From: DYGX01 sp035325905
GTDB taxonomy: Bacteria; Chloroflexota; Anaerolineae; Aggregatilineales; Aggregatilineaceae
Length of the DNA stretch: 43,346 nt
Direction of reading: 5' to 3'
NCBI GenBank assembly: GCA_035325905.1
Contig: DAOKYY010000026.1
Span: 1 to 43,346 of the forward strand
Made by a program: the position numbers and the translations under genes. Positions 34,398 through 41,333 of this stretch are shown piece by piece (within the stretch, counting starts at the first letter, position 1; each line of letters opens with the position of its first letter). The notes below the pieces were generated by a model. It ran no database searches and had not been told where the DNA came from. It worked only from the letters and a program-made list of their open reading frames with translations.

Positions 34398-36539
34398 TCA
34401 TTTCGGGATGGCGCTTATCGCGCTGACGGCGTGTTTCACGCCGTGCCCGGAATAGTAGCGGTAGGCCTGCGTGTGCTGCACGCGGTTGAACACGATCCCG
34501 ATCACGTTGGCGCCCACTTCGGAAAGCTGGCGAAGCGCGTTGCTCAGATCGGCCCGTTCGGTCGAGCGACGCGCGGCGACCAGCAGCACCGCGTCGGCAT
34601 GTTTGGCGAGCAGGGTGGTATAGCTGGTCGAGAGCAGGGACGGCGTGTCAATGATGAGAAAGCGGCTTCTGGCGCAGAAAGTTTGAAACAGGATGTTCGC
34701 CTCGGCGGTGGACGTTATCCCGGCGTAGTCTGCGGTCGGCGTTCCGGCTGGCAGGAAGGTCAGGCCCGCCCACCGGGTCGGCAGAATGGCCTCTTGCGCA
34801 GAGACGGACCGCAGCATCACGTCGCTCAGGCCGGGCTGGCGCGCCGACTTGAGAAGATGGTGCAGACGTGGGACTCGCAGGTCGGCGTCGAGCAGCATCA
34901 CGTCGTTCCCGGCCTGGGCCAGGGCGATGGCGAGATTCGCCGCCACGGTCGATTTTCCGGCCCCCGGCTCCGCGCTGGTCACAATCACGGTGCGGATATG
35001 GCGTTCGCCCGCTGCCAGCGCGAACCGGATGTTCAGGAGTTCGAACGCCTCGGCGACCCTGGGGCGGCGCACGCTCGGCACGGCGCGTGACCCGATCCCC
35101 AGGCGGCGACCGTAGGGGTGTTCGGGAACGCGGCTCAGCACCGGGACGGCCGTGAAGTCGGCGATCTCCTCGCTGCTTTGCAGGGTCGTGTCGAAGCTGT
35201 TTTGCAGGAAAGCGAGCAGCACGCCCAGGGCAAGACCGCCGGCCAGCGCCAGCATCCCGTTTAGCAGCATGCGCGGCGAGGAAGGCGAAGACGGCAGCTC
35301 AGCCGGCTCGGCAATCGTGATCGCGTTGGCGCGCAGTTGTTCGTTGACGCGCGCGTTTTCGTACCGCTGGAGCAATTCGGCGTAGATTTGCTGGTAGAGC
35401 GTGACGGATCGCGCGAGAATGTCGAGATAGCCCGGCGACTGGATGACCGCGCCGCTATCTGGCGCGGCGATCCTGGCCTCGTACTCTTGCGACGCGTTGT
35501 TGTAATCGGTGATCGCCGTCTGAAGATTCTCTTCTGCCTGCTGCACCTGCTCCCACAGCACTTCTCGCGCGGAAGGTGCGTCGCCGCTGTAGAGCGTCAG
35601 ACTGCGCTTAACCATGATGTCGGCCAGCAGGTTTGCGCCGTCGCGGGCGATTGCGGGGTCGGTGTGCCGGGCGGTGATCCTCAGCAGCTCGGTCTCGGGC
35701 ACGACTTCCGCCGCGATGTCTGGCAGGGTGGCATGCCCCAGCCGGTTGGTGAGTTCGCCGAGCACGGGGCCGCTGGTTGCCAGCTCGACATACGTGTTGC
35801 TCAGCCGCGTCGCGAGGGCATTTGCTCCCCAGTCGATCTCACCGCCGGATGCTGAGGCGACGCGCAGGGTCGCGGTGGCCGAATACCTAGGGGTCAGCAG
35901 CGCGCTAACGCCCAGCGTCACGATCAGGGCTGTCATCACGCAGCCGATGACCGTCCATCGGCGCTCGCGCAGGATGCGCCAGTAGGTCTTCAGCTCGGAG
36001 CCTACCAGCGCGAGCGACCTCTCGTCGCGCCGGCTGACCATGTCGGGCAGCAGGCCGTGCCCGTTCATGGCGCTCAGATCGCGCCGGGGTGTGCTGCTTG
36101 TCCCGTTGGAGTTGGCAAAGGTCGAGGGCGCTCCTTCGTGGCCTGGCTCCGGCGTGCGCGCGCGCCGGGCATGGATGCGCGCTGCTGCGAGCAGTTCGGC
36201 GGGAGCGAGCGGCTTGAGCAGGCACTCGCTGGCTCCCAGCTCGAAGGCGCGCTGGCGGATCTCAGGCTCGTCCGTCGTGGAGAGAAGCACAAACGGCAGC
36301 TCATGCCAGTCGGGATTGGCGCGAACCGCCCGAAGAAGCTCGAAGCCGCCTCTGTCCGGCAACTTGACCGTCGCAAAGATGACGTCCGGACGGAGTCCTG
36401 CCTCGAGCAGCCGAAGGGCCTCCGCCGCGTTGGCGGCGGTCATCAGGAAAATACCGTCGGGCAGGAAGGCGCTTTTCGCGCTCGAAACTGTTTTGCGGTC
36501 GCTGTCCACGACCAGCACGCGCAGGTCGGAAACCGCCAT
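34398..36539 (-). CDS. Pseudo-receiver + Wzz chain-length regulator + BY-kinase fusion
   Basis: This is a 713-residue fusion and the first gene of the large operon. Residues 1-125 are a CheY-like receiver (RVLVVDSDRKT; STTDE; LKPLAP with the conserved Lys), but the phospho-Asp position is Thr57 in DVIFATVKLPD, so it should not be phosphorylated in the usual way. A flexible linker leads to a Wzz domain with transmembrane helices at about 195-217 and 424-445 and an extracytoplasmic part between them. Then comes a cytoplasmic BY-kinase: Walker A SAEPGAGKST (Lys529), Walker A' MLLDADLRVPR, Walker B FLIIDTPS. The C-terminal tyrosine cluster is short (Tyr693, 695, 696). It should set chain length through cycles of autophosphorylation. 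The start at 36539 is supported by GAGGG just upstream. Confidence 0.88.
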   Translation of the reverse strand: MAVSDLRVLVVDSDRKTVSSAKSAFLPDGIFLMTAANAAEALRLLEAGLRPDVIFATVKLPDRGGFELLRAVRANPDWHELPFVLLSTTDEPEIRQRAFELGASECLLKPLAPAELLAAARIHARRARTPEPGHEGAPSTFANSNGTSSTPRRDLSAMNGHGLLPDMVSRRDERSLALVGSELKTYWRILRERRWTVIGCVMTALIVTLGVSALLTPRYSATATLRVASASGGEIDWGANALATRLSNTYVELATSGPVLGELTNRLGHATLPDIAAEVVPETELLRITARHTDPAIARDGANLLADIMVKRSLTLYSGDAPSAREVLWEQVQQAEENLQTAITDYNNASQEYEARIAAPDSGAVIQSPGYLDILARSVTLYQQIYAELLQRYENARVNEQLRANAITIAEPAELPSSPSSPRMLLNGMLALAGGLALGVLLAFLQNSFDTTLQSSEEIADFTAVPVLSRVPEHPYGRRLGIGSRAVPSVRRPRVAEAFELLNIRFALAAGERHIRTVIVTSAEPGAGKSTVAANLAIALAQAGNDVMLLDADLRVPRLHHLLKSARQPGLSDVMLRSVSAQEAILPTRWAGLTFLPAGTPTADYAGITSTAEANILFQTFCARSRFLIIDTPSLLSTSYTTLLAKHADAVLLVAARRSTERADLSNALRQLSEVGANVIGIVFNRVQHTQAYRYYSGHGVKHAVSAISAIPK

Positions 36540-36761
36540 TGCTCCCTCTTTCCTCCACGCCGGTGACTGCCCGGCAGCGGACCTTCGCTTCGTCAAAAAT
36601 AGTATAAGAAGCCAACCTTGCAGCATCACCAAAATGAGAGAGCGCTTCCTAACAAACTCCCTATCAGGCGTTTGCCATGCTTGGTGCGAGGGGCTGGGGG
36701 GCAGAATCGAAAGGGAAAATAAAAAGAATGAATAAAACCCATAAAGACCGATGCAGTAAGG

Positions 36762-36790
36762 TTGACATTATGTAGAAAACCGCTTAACGT
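36762..36790 (+). promoter_or_regulatory. Candidate promoter of the regulator gene at 37093
   Basis: TTGACA at 36762-36767 is a perfect -35 hexamer, and TAACGT at 36785-36790 is 17 bases away but matches the -10 consensus at only 3 of 6 positions. If used, it would overlap the minus-strand promoter and give a leader of about 295 bases. TATAGT at 36792-36797 is a better -10 box but lies 24 bases from TTGACA. Confidence 0.3.
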
Positions 36791-36795
36791 GTATA
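36767..36795 (-). promoter_or_regulatory. Candidate promoter of the 21-gene minus operon
   Basis: On the minus strand, TATACA (36795-36790) and CATAAT (36772-36767) are separated by 17 bases, matching 4 of 6 and 5 of 6 positions of the sigma-70-type consensus. Transcription would start near 36760 and give a leader of about 220 bases before the ATG at 36539. The -35 box touches the palindrome at 36795-36808. Confidence 0.35.
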
Positions 36796-36808
36796 GTACC
36801 AAGGTACT
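36795..36808. promoter_or_regulatory. 14-base palindrome, operator candidate
   Basis: AGTACC and GGTACT form perfect 6-base arms around a central AA. It abuts the -35 box of the minus-strand promoter candidate and lies just downstream of the plus-strand one, where a bound protein could affect both directions. Which regulator binds is not known. Confidence 0.4.
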
Positions 36809-36845
36809 TCCGCGGACGGCTATGGCCGGTTGTGGGTGACGTTCT

Positions 36846-37026
36846 CTGTCGCCCTATGATCGGGCACAGGTGGAGCCGGAACTACCCGGCGCAGCGCCAC
36901 GACTCCAGCCATCAGGGGTGGACCTTGCGCCGCGCCGGGGATGAGCGACGCGAAGCTGCTGTGGAACCTTGCGGTGCTTTCTTTCGATCACCGCGCAGGG
37001 CTTCTGAGTAACCTTGTCGCAGGTTC
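36846..37026 (+). other. Run of hairpins in the leader of the regulator gene
   Basis: Several stems follow each other: CTGT-C-GCCC pairs with GGGC-ACAG (36846-36869, 7-base loop); GCCGG with CCGGC around AACTAC (36875-36890), enclosed by GTGG/CCAC (36870-36873 and 36897-36900); GCGGTG with CACCGC (36971-36976 and 36989-36994); AACCT with AGGTT (37010-37025). This density suggests a structured 5' leader or small RNA. I could not match it to a riboswitch class with confidence, and GC-rich DNA forms stems easily. Confidence 0.3.
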
Positions 37027-37092
37027 GGTTTTCCATCCGGAGGGTTTGCGCATAGGTCTGAGCGTACGGCAAGACCGAAAGAGAAGCGCGGC

Positions 37093-39015
37093 ATGACAGG
37101 CAACGACGGTTCTGGAGGTGTACGGGCTGGGGACGTTCACCCGGCAGAGGTGCTGGCCAGCCTGGGTGATGCGCTTTTTCTGGTTACGCCGGATGATAAG
37201 GTCGTTTTTGTCAATTCCAGGCTGGAGGAACTCGGCAGCCTGAAAGCATCCGAGATCGTCGGGCGCCCGTACAACTGCTTGTTTGGTCACTTCGCGGCCC
37301 TGACCGGGACGTCTGGCCGGACTCTGAATGACCTATTCTCGGCTCTTGATCAGCTCGCGCAGTCCCCGCTGGTAGAGTTCTCCATCCGCAGCCCCGCCCC
37401 GCGCGAGCTACAGTGTCGCTTTTTCGCGCTGCCGATCAGCCCGGCGGGCGAGCCGACGGGCTGGGGAGGCGTGATCCGCGACATCTCGGCGCTGTTCGCG
37501 CAGGCAGCGCTGCGCACCCGCACCCTGCTGACGCTGTCCGACGAGCTGCGCTCGTCGTTTGTGCTGATCAAAGGGTTCGCGGGGACGCTCTTGAGCGATC
37601 CCGATCGCTGGCTGGAAGAGGAGCGGCGCGAATTTCTGGAGAAGATCGCGCACAGCACCGATGCCTCGATTGAGCTGCTTGAGCACGTGCGCGACATGGC
37701 GCAGTTGCAGCTCGCGGATCTCAAGCTGGAATGCCGCGCGACCGATTTCAAGCGATTGACACTCCAGGTTACGCAGCGGCTGATGGTCGAGAACGCCGAT
37801 CTGAAGCTCCAGGTGAGCCTGCCGGACGAGCTTCCCCAGGTTGATCTCGACGCGCTGCGGATTCTACGGGCTTTGTATACGCTGCTGAATAGCGTCAGGA
37901 GGCTTGCGTCGTACGGCAGCGAGATCGGGGTTGGCGTCGAGCACCAGGCGGGCAGAATTCAGGTCAACATCACCTACCAGGGGGTTGACATCTCAGAGCG
38001 GCTGACGCGCCAGGATTTCGGCTACCTGGCGGAGAATAGGCGCGATGCGCCGGGCGAGCACCGGGACCTGGACCTGGGGCTGTATGTCGCGGGCGGGATT
38101 TTTCAGGCGCATGGTGGCCGTGTCTGGACCGACACGTCGTCTCCGCCAAATACCGTCATCCACATTGTTCTGCCGCTAGAAAGTCGCTCGACGGGAGCAA
38201 TTGTCCCAGAGCTACCCTTGTACGATCAGCGGCGGCGGGCGCTGGATGTTTCTAGCGAGCGATGGAACACCGCGCTTTGCGCCAAGCTTCTTGTCATTGA
38301 AGACGACGCGCTGATGGCGCGCCTGTTGAAAGTGCAGCTTGAGCTTGGCGGATACCGGGTGGTCAGCGCCGCCGAAGGGGAGCTTGGCATCCATCTGGCG
38401 ATGATCGAGGTGCCGGACCTGATTCTGCTCGACATCTATCTGCCGGACGGCGACGGGTTCGCGTTCTGCCGCCGCCTGCGCGAGTTCACCACCGCGCCGA
38501 TCATTATGATCACTGCCAGCAGCAAAGAAGAGGACATGATTCACGGCCTGAGCGCCGGGGCGGACGATTATCTACGCAAGCCGCTGCGCAATAACGAGCT
38601 GCTGGCGCGGATTCAAGCCTGCCTGCGACGCTCGCTGGTGGCCGATCTGTCGCGGCAGATACACGGTGAGCCGGTCATGCAAGTCAGCGAACTCGTCATC
38701 AACTTCGGCGATCGGCAGGTCACGGTTGGCGGAAAGCCGGTCGATCTGACGCCGATTGAATACAAGCTCCTGCATTATCTGGCAATGAACGCGGGCCGCG
38801 TCCTGACCCACGACCAGATCGTATCGAAAGTGTGGGGGCCGGTCTTCAAGCAGGAAACGCAATATCTGTGGGTCAATATCAGCCGCCTGCGCGGCAAGAT
38901 CGAAAGGAACCCTCGCAAGCCGGAGTACATTCTGACGGAGCGGGGGGTCGGCTACTACTTTCCCACGCCTGACGGTGCATCCGCCCCGCACGAGCTTCAC
39001 GCCGACGCCTCGTAG
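37093..39015 (+). CDS. PAS + degenerate histidine kinase fused to OmpR/PhoB-type response regulator
   Basis: This 640-residue protein joins sensor and regulator in one chain. Residues about 18-135 are a PAS domain. Residues 140-205 resemble a HisKA dimerisation helix, but SHELR reads SDELR: the phospho-His position is Asp150 (codon GAC). Residues about 235-360 resemble the ATPase domain, with only the last part well kept (DLGLYVAGGIFQAHGGRVW); the N-box Asn and the G1 Asp are missing. From 397 a receiver is intact (IEDD, Asp447 in LLDIYLPDGDG, Lys496), followed by a winged helix at about 532-626 (LTPIEYKLLHYLAMN, VWVN-type recognition region, ERGVGYYF). There is no membrane helix, so it is a cytoplasmic DNA-binding protein. 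It is divergent from the chain-length kinase operon. The ribosome site is weak. Confidence 0.87.
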   Translation: MTGNDGSGGVRAGDVHPAEVLASLGDALFLVTPDDKVVFVNSRLEELGSLKASEIVGRPYNCLFGHFAALTGTSGRTLNDLFSALDQLAQSPLVEFSIRSPAPRELQCRFFALPISPAGEPTGWGGVIRDISALFAQAALRTRTLLTLSDELRSSFVLIKGFAGTLLSDPDRWLEEERREFLEKIAHSTDASIELLEHVRDMAQLQLADLKLECRATDFKRLTLQVTQRLMVENADLKLQVSLPDELPQVDLDALRILRALYTLLNSVRRLASYGSEIGVGVEHQAGRIQVNITYQGVDISERLTRQDFGYLAENRRDAPGEHRDLDLGLYVAGGIFQAHGGRVWTDTSSPPNTVIHIVLPLESRSTGAIVPELPLYDQRRRALDVSSERWNTALCAKLLVIEDDALMARLLKVQLELGGYRVVSAAEGELGIHLAMIEVPDLILLDIYLPDGDGFAFCRRLREFTTAPIIMITASSKEEDMIHGLSAGADDYLRKPLRNNELLARIQACLRRSLVADLSRQIHGEPVMQVSELVINFGDRQVTVGGKPVDLTPIEYKLLHYLAMNAGRVLTHDQIVSKVWGPVFKQETQYLWVNISRLRGKIERNPRKPEYILTERGVGYYFPTPDGASAPHELHADAS

Positions 39016-39249
39016 CGCGAGCGCTCTTCGCAACGCGTTTTCCCTCGGCCAGCCAGCGCCCGGCACACTTCGCGCCGCCCTCTGCGGATTTCTTGAAAGG
39101 TCCCGGCCCGGGATGTAAGGGAGATTGCAAGTTTCGTCCCCCGGCTGTTGTGATAGTGCAAGGTTCGCGTCGTACGCTCGTTCATGAAGCTATTAGCAGA
39201 GCGTGGCGGCAGTCTGCCTCGAACCCGTGCAGCCGCGCGAGGATTCTCT
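39016..39249. promoter_or_regulatory. Upstream region of the SDR gene, no gene seen
   Basis: This gap of 234 bases holds a perfect short palindrome, TCCCGG-C-CCGGGA at 39101-39113, and then copy B of the repeated element at 39123-39179. The palindrome has no following T-run, so it is not an obvious terminator. The SDR frame is open from 39184, but GAGG 7 bases before the ATG at 39250 marks the better start. Confidence 0.5.
39123..39179 (+). repeat. Intergenic element, copy B (of two)
   Basis: This is the counterpart of 192-249, in the same orientation and at a similar distance (70 bases) from the start codon it precedes. The TGCAAG-type boxes are at 39126-39134 and 39157-39165, 31 bases apart. 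The central CTGTTGTGAT block and the terminal GTACGCTC block are conserved. Preservation of both boxes and the middle block, with drift elsewhere, suggests selection on the element. Confidence 0.55.
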
Positions 39250-40011
39250 ATGCGTTTCGTCGATCGAACGGTGATCGTCACCGGCGGCGCTTCGGGCATC
39301 GGGCGCGCGACGGCTCAGCTTTTCGCGGCGGAAGGCGCGCGCGTGGTCGTGGTGGATGTGCAGCGCGCGCAGGGCGAGGCGACCGTCGCCGAGATTCTGC
39401 GCGCCTCTGGGAGCGCTTATTTCGTCTGCTGCGACGTGTCGCAGGAACACGACGTCGCGCAGATGGTCGCCAGGGCCGTCGAAGTCTTCGGCGGGATCGA
39501 CATTCTATTTCTCAACGCCGGTATCGGGCTGGCGAAGGATGTTGCGCACACCACACTTGAGGAATGGGACCGCGTGCTGGGGGTGAACGTGCGCGGCGTG
39601 TATCTGTGCAGCCGCTATGCCCTGCCTTATCTCAAGCAGCGCGGCGAGGGCAGCATCGTGATCGATGCTTCCGCAAACGGCGTCCTGGCGGAAGCCGAGC
39701 TGGGCGCGTACTGCGCCTCTAAAGGGGCGCTGATCGCTCTGACGCGCAGCATGGCGCTCGACTATGCGCGCGACAATATCCGGGTGAACTGCGTCTGCCC
39801 TGGTTATATCGATACGCCAATCAATGCCGGCTATTTTGCCAGCCCTGGGGCGCGTGAGAAGGCCGCCAGGCTGCACCCGATCGGTCGCATCGGGCAACCG
39901 CAAGACGTTGCGAACGCGGTGCTGTTTCTGGCCTCTTCCGAGGCGTCGTTTATTACCGGGGCGGCCCTGGCGGTGGATGGGGGACTGACGGCGGCGATTG
40001 TCGGGTCGTGA
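39250..40011 (+). CDS. Short-chain dehydrogenase/reductase (classical SDR)
   Basis: This is a 253-residue classical SDR: TGGASGIGRATAQLF for cofactor binding, VVDVQ suggesting NAD, LNAGIGL, IVIDASANG with the catalytic Ser, YCASK with Tyr and Lys, and ITGAALAVDGG at the end. The ATG at 39250 has GAGG 7 bases upstream. Its stop overlaps a GTG in the next frame, but the following aminotransferase more likely starts at 40053. It probably acts on a sugar or polyol intermediate of the amino-sugar branch; the substrate is unknown. Confidence 0.83.
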   Translation: MRFVDRTVIVTGGASGIGRATAQLFAAEGARVVVVDVQRAQGEATVAEILRASGSAYFVCCDVSQEHDVAQMVARAVEVFGGIDILFLNAGIGLAKDVAHTTLEEWDRVLGVNVRGVYLCSRYALPYLKQRGEGSIVIDASANGVLAEAELGAYCASKGALIALTRSMALDYARDNIRVNCVCPGYIDTPINAGYFASPGAREKAARLHPIGRIGQPQDVANAVLFLASSEASFITGAALAVDGGLTAAIVGS

Positions 40012-40052
40012 CACCGGTCCAGCGCACTCCGGATAATCGGAAGGGGCTGGAG

Positions 40053-41303
40053 ATGGGTGCGCGAGTGAAGCACGCCGGTGTGCGGGAAATCCCTTTTACC
40101 CGGCCTCAGTTTGGCCCAGACGAGCGTCAGGCCGTGCTTGACGCGCTTGAAACGGGCGCGATCGGCGGAAACGGCGCGATCGGCGCGGCGCTGGAACGCG
40201 ATCTCGAACAACGGCTGCAAGTCCGGCGCGCGCTGATGACCACGTCGTGCACGCATGCCCTAGAAATGGCGGCGATGGCGTCCGGCTGGGGGCCGGGCGA
40301 CGAGGTGATCCTGCCCAGTTTCGGGTTTGTCACCGCCGCGACGGCGATCGTGCGGCAGGGCGCCCGCCCGGTGTTCGCCGAGATTGATCTGGCGACCTGG
40401 AACCTCGATCCGGTCGATACCGCCGCGCGGATCACGCCGCGAACGCGGGCGATCCTGCCTGTTCACTACGCCGGGCAGGGCTGCAATATGGCCGTGCTGG
40501 AGACGCTCGCCCGGCGTTTCAGCCTGACGATCGTCGAGGATGCGGCGCAGGCGTTCGGCGCCAAGTGGGACGGTCGCTGGCTGGGCACGTTCGGCGATAT
40601 CGGGTGCTTCAGCCTGCACGCCACCAAGAACGTCGTCTGTGGCGAAGGGGGCATCTTCGTCACGAACACCCCTAAGATCGCCGACCGGGCCGAGATCATC
40701 CGTGAAAAAGGCACCAACCGCCACCAGTTTTTGCGCGGCGAAGTGGACAAGTATTCGTGGGTAGAGGTCGGCTCAAGCTATGTCCTGTCGGACCTGCTCG
40801 CGGCGCTGGCGCGGGTTCAGATCGCGCGGTGCGAGGATATGCAGCGCCAGCGGAGTCAGGTGTGGTGGGCCTACCAGCAGGGGCTGGCCGATCTGGCCGG
40901 GGCCGGAGCTATCATCCTGCCCTATGTCGACATGCTGGCCGAGCCGAACTGGCACATCTACGCATTTCGCGTGGCGGAAGAATCCCGGCGCGATAGCCTG
41001 CTCGCCTATCTCAAGAGCCAGGGGATCCAGGCGACCTTCCACTTCGTACCGCTTCATTCCTCGCCGTATGGGCGCGAGAAGCTGGGCTACGCGCCCGAAG
41101 ACTTGCCGATCACTGAACTGGTCAGCCGGACGCTGGTGCGGCTGCCGATCTATCCTGACCTGTCGGCGGACGATCAGGCGTACGTGCTCGAAGCGGTGCA
41201 CAACTACTTCATGAACACGCGGCGCCTCAGGTATTGCAGTTCGGCGCGCTGGGGCGCTAAAGGACGTGACGGCCGGTGGGTGGTTGTTCCGGCCCGTCGA
41301 TAG
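40053..41303 (+). CDS. wecE: WecE-like dTDP-4-dehydro-6-deoxy sugar 4-aminotransferase
   Basis: This is a 416-residue DegT/DnrJ/EryC1 aminotransferase closest to WecE/RffA. Beyond the family motifs (TSCTHALEMAA; VEDAAQAFGA; ATKNVVCGEGG with Schiff-base Lys192), it has the WecE-specific run REKGTNRHQFLRGEVDKYSW and GSSYVLSDLLAAL. WecE makes dTDP-4-amino-4,6-dideoxygalactose. A C-terminal tail of about 35 residues after HNYFMNTRR is not typical and may be spurious read-through of the family end. I take the ATG at 40053, preceded by GGAAGGGG, over the GTG at 40008. No dTDP-glucose synthesis genes are present, so the 4-keto substrate comes from elsewhere. Confidence 0.85.
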   Translation: MGARVKHAGVREIPFTRPQFGPDERQAVLDALETGAIGGNGAIGAALERDLEQRLQVRRALMTTSCTHALEMAAMASGWGPGDEVILPSFGFVTAATAIVRQGARPVFAEIDLATWNLDPVDTAARITPRTRAILPVHYAGQGCNMAVLETLARRFSLTIVEDAAQAFGAKWDGRWLGTFGDIGCFSLHATKNVVCGEGGIFVTNTPKIADRAEIIREKGTNRHQFLRGEVDKYSWVEVGSSYVLSDLLAALARVQIARCEDMQRQRSQVWWAYQQGLADLAGAGAIILPYVDMLAEPNWHIYAFRVAEESRRDSLLAYLKSQGIQATFHFVPLHSSPYGREKLGYAPEDLPITELVSRTLVRLPIYPDLSADDQAYVLEAVHNYFMNTRRLRYCSSARWGAKGRDGRWVVVPARR

Positions 41304-41333
41304 CGCCTGGCTCCAGGCAGGTGAGGCGGATCG

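Larger units (their letters stand above)
36540..37092. promoter_or_regulatory. Divergent control region between chain-length kinase and regulator genes
   Basis: This 553-base gap separates the 21-gene minus operon from the plus-strand regulator. Its left half (about 36590-36800) is AT-rich compared with the rest of the window. It holds overlapping promoter candidates and a 14-base palindrome near 36762-36808, then a stretch of hairpins at 36846-37026. Three ACCTTG(C/T) boxes recur at 36922, 36966 and 37011, 44 and 45 bases apart. I see no credible gene in it on either strand. Confidence 0.55.

Noticed and set aside
36805..36940. Cobalamin or cyclic-di-GMP riboswitch in the leader of the regulator gene
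   Set aside because: Short stretches resemble parts of both consensus sequences, but the conserved cores are incomplete, and the downstream gene gives no support.
36854..37072. Small genes in the divergent control region
   Set aside because: The short frames on both strands lack ribosome sites and recognisable composition, and they overlap the hairpin-rich part.
39101..39113. Rho-independent terminator after the regulator gene
   Set aside because: The palindrome has a one-base loop and no T-run after it.
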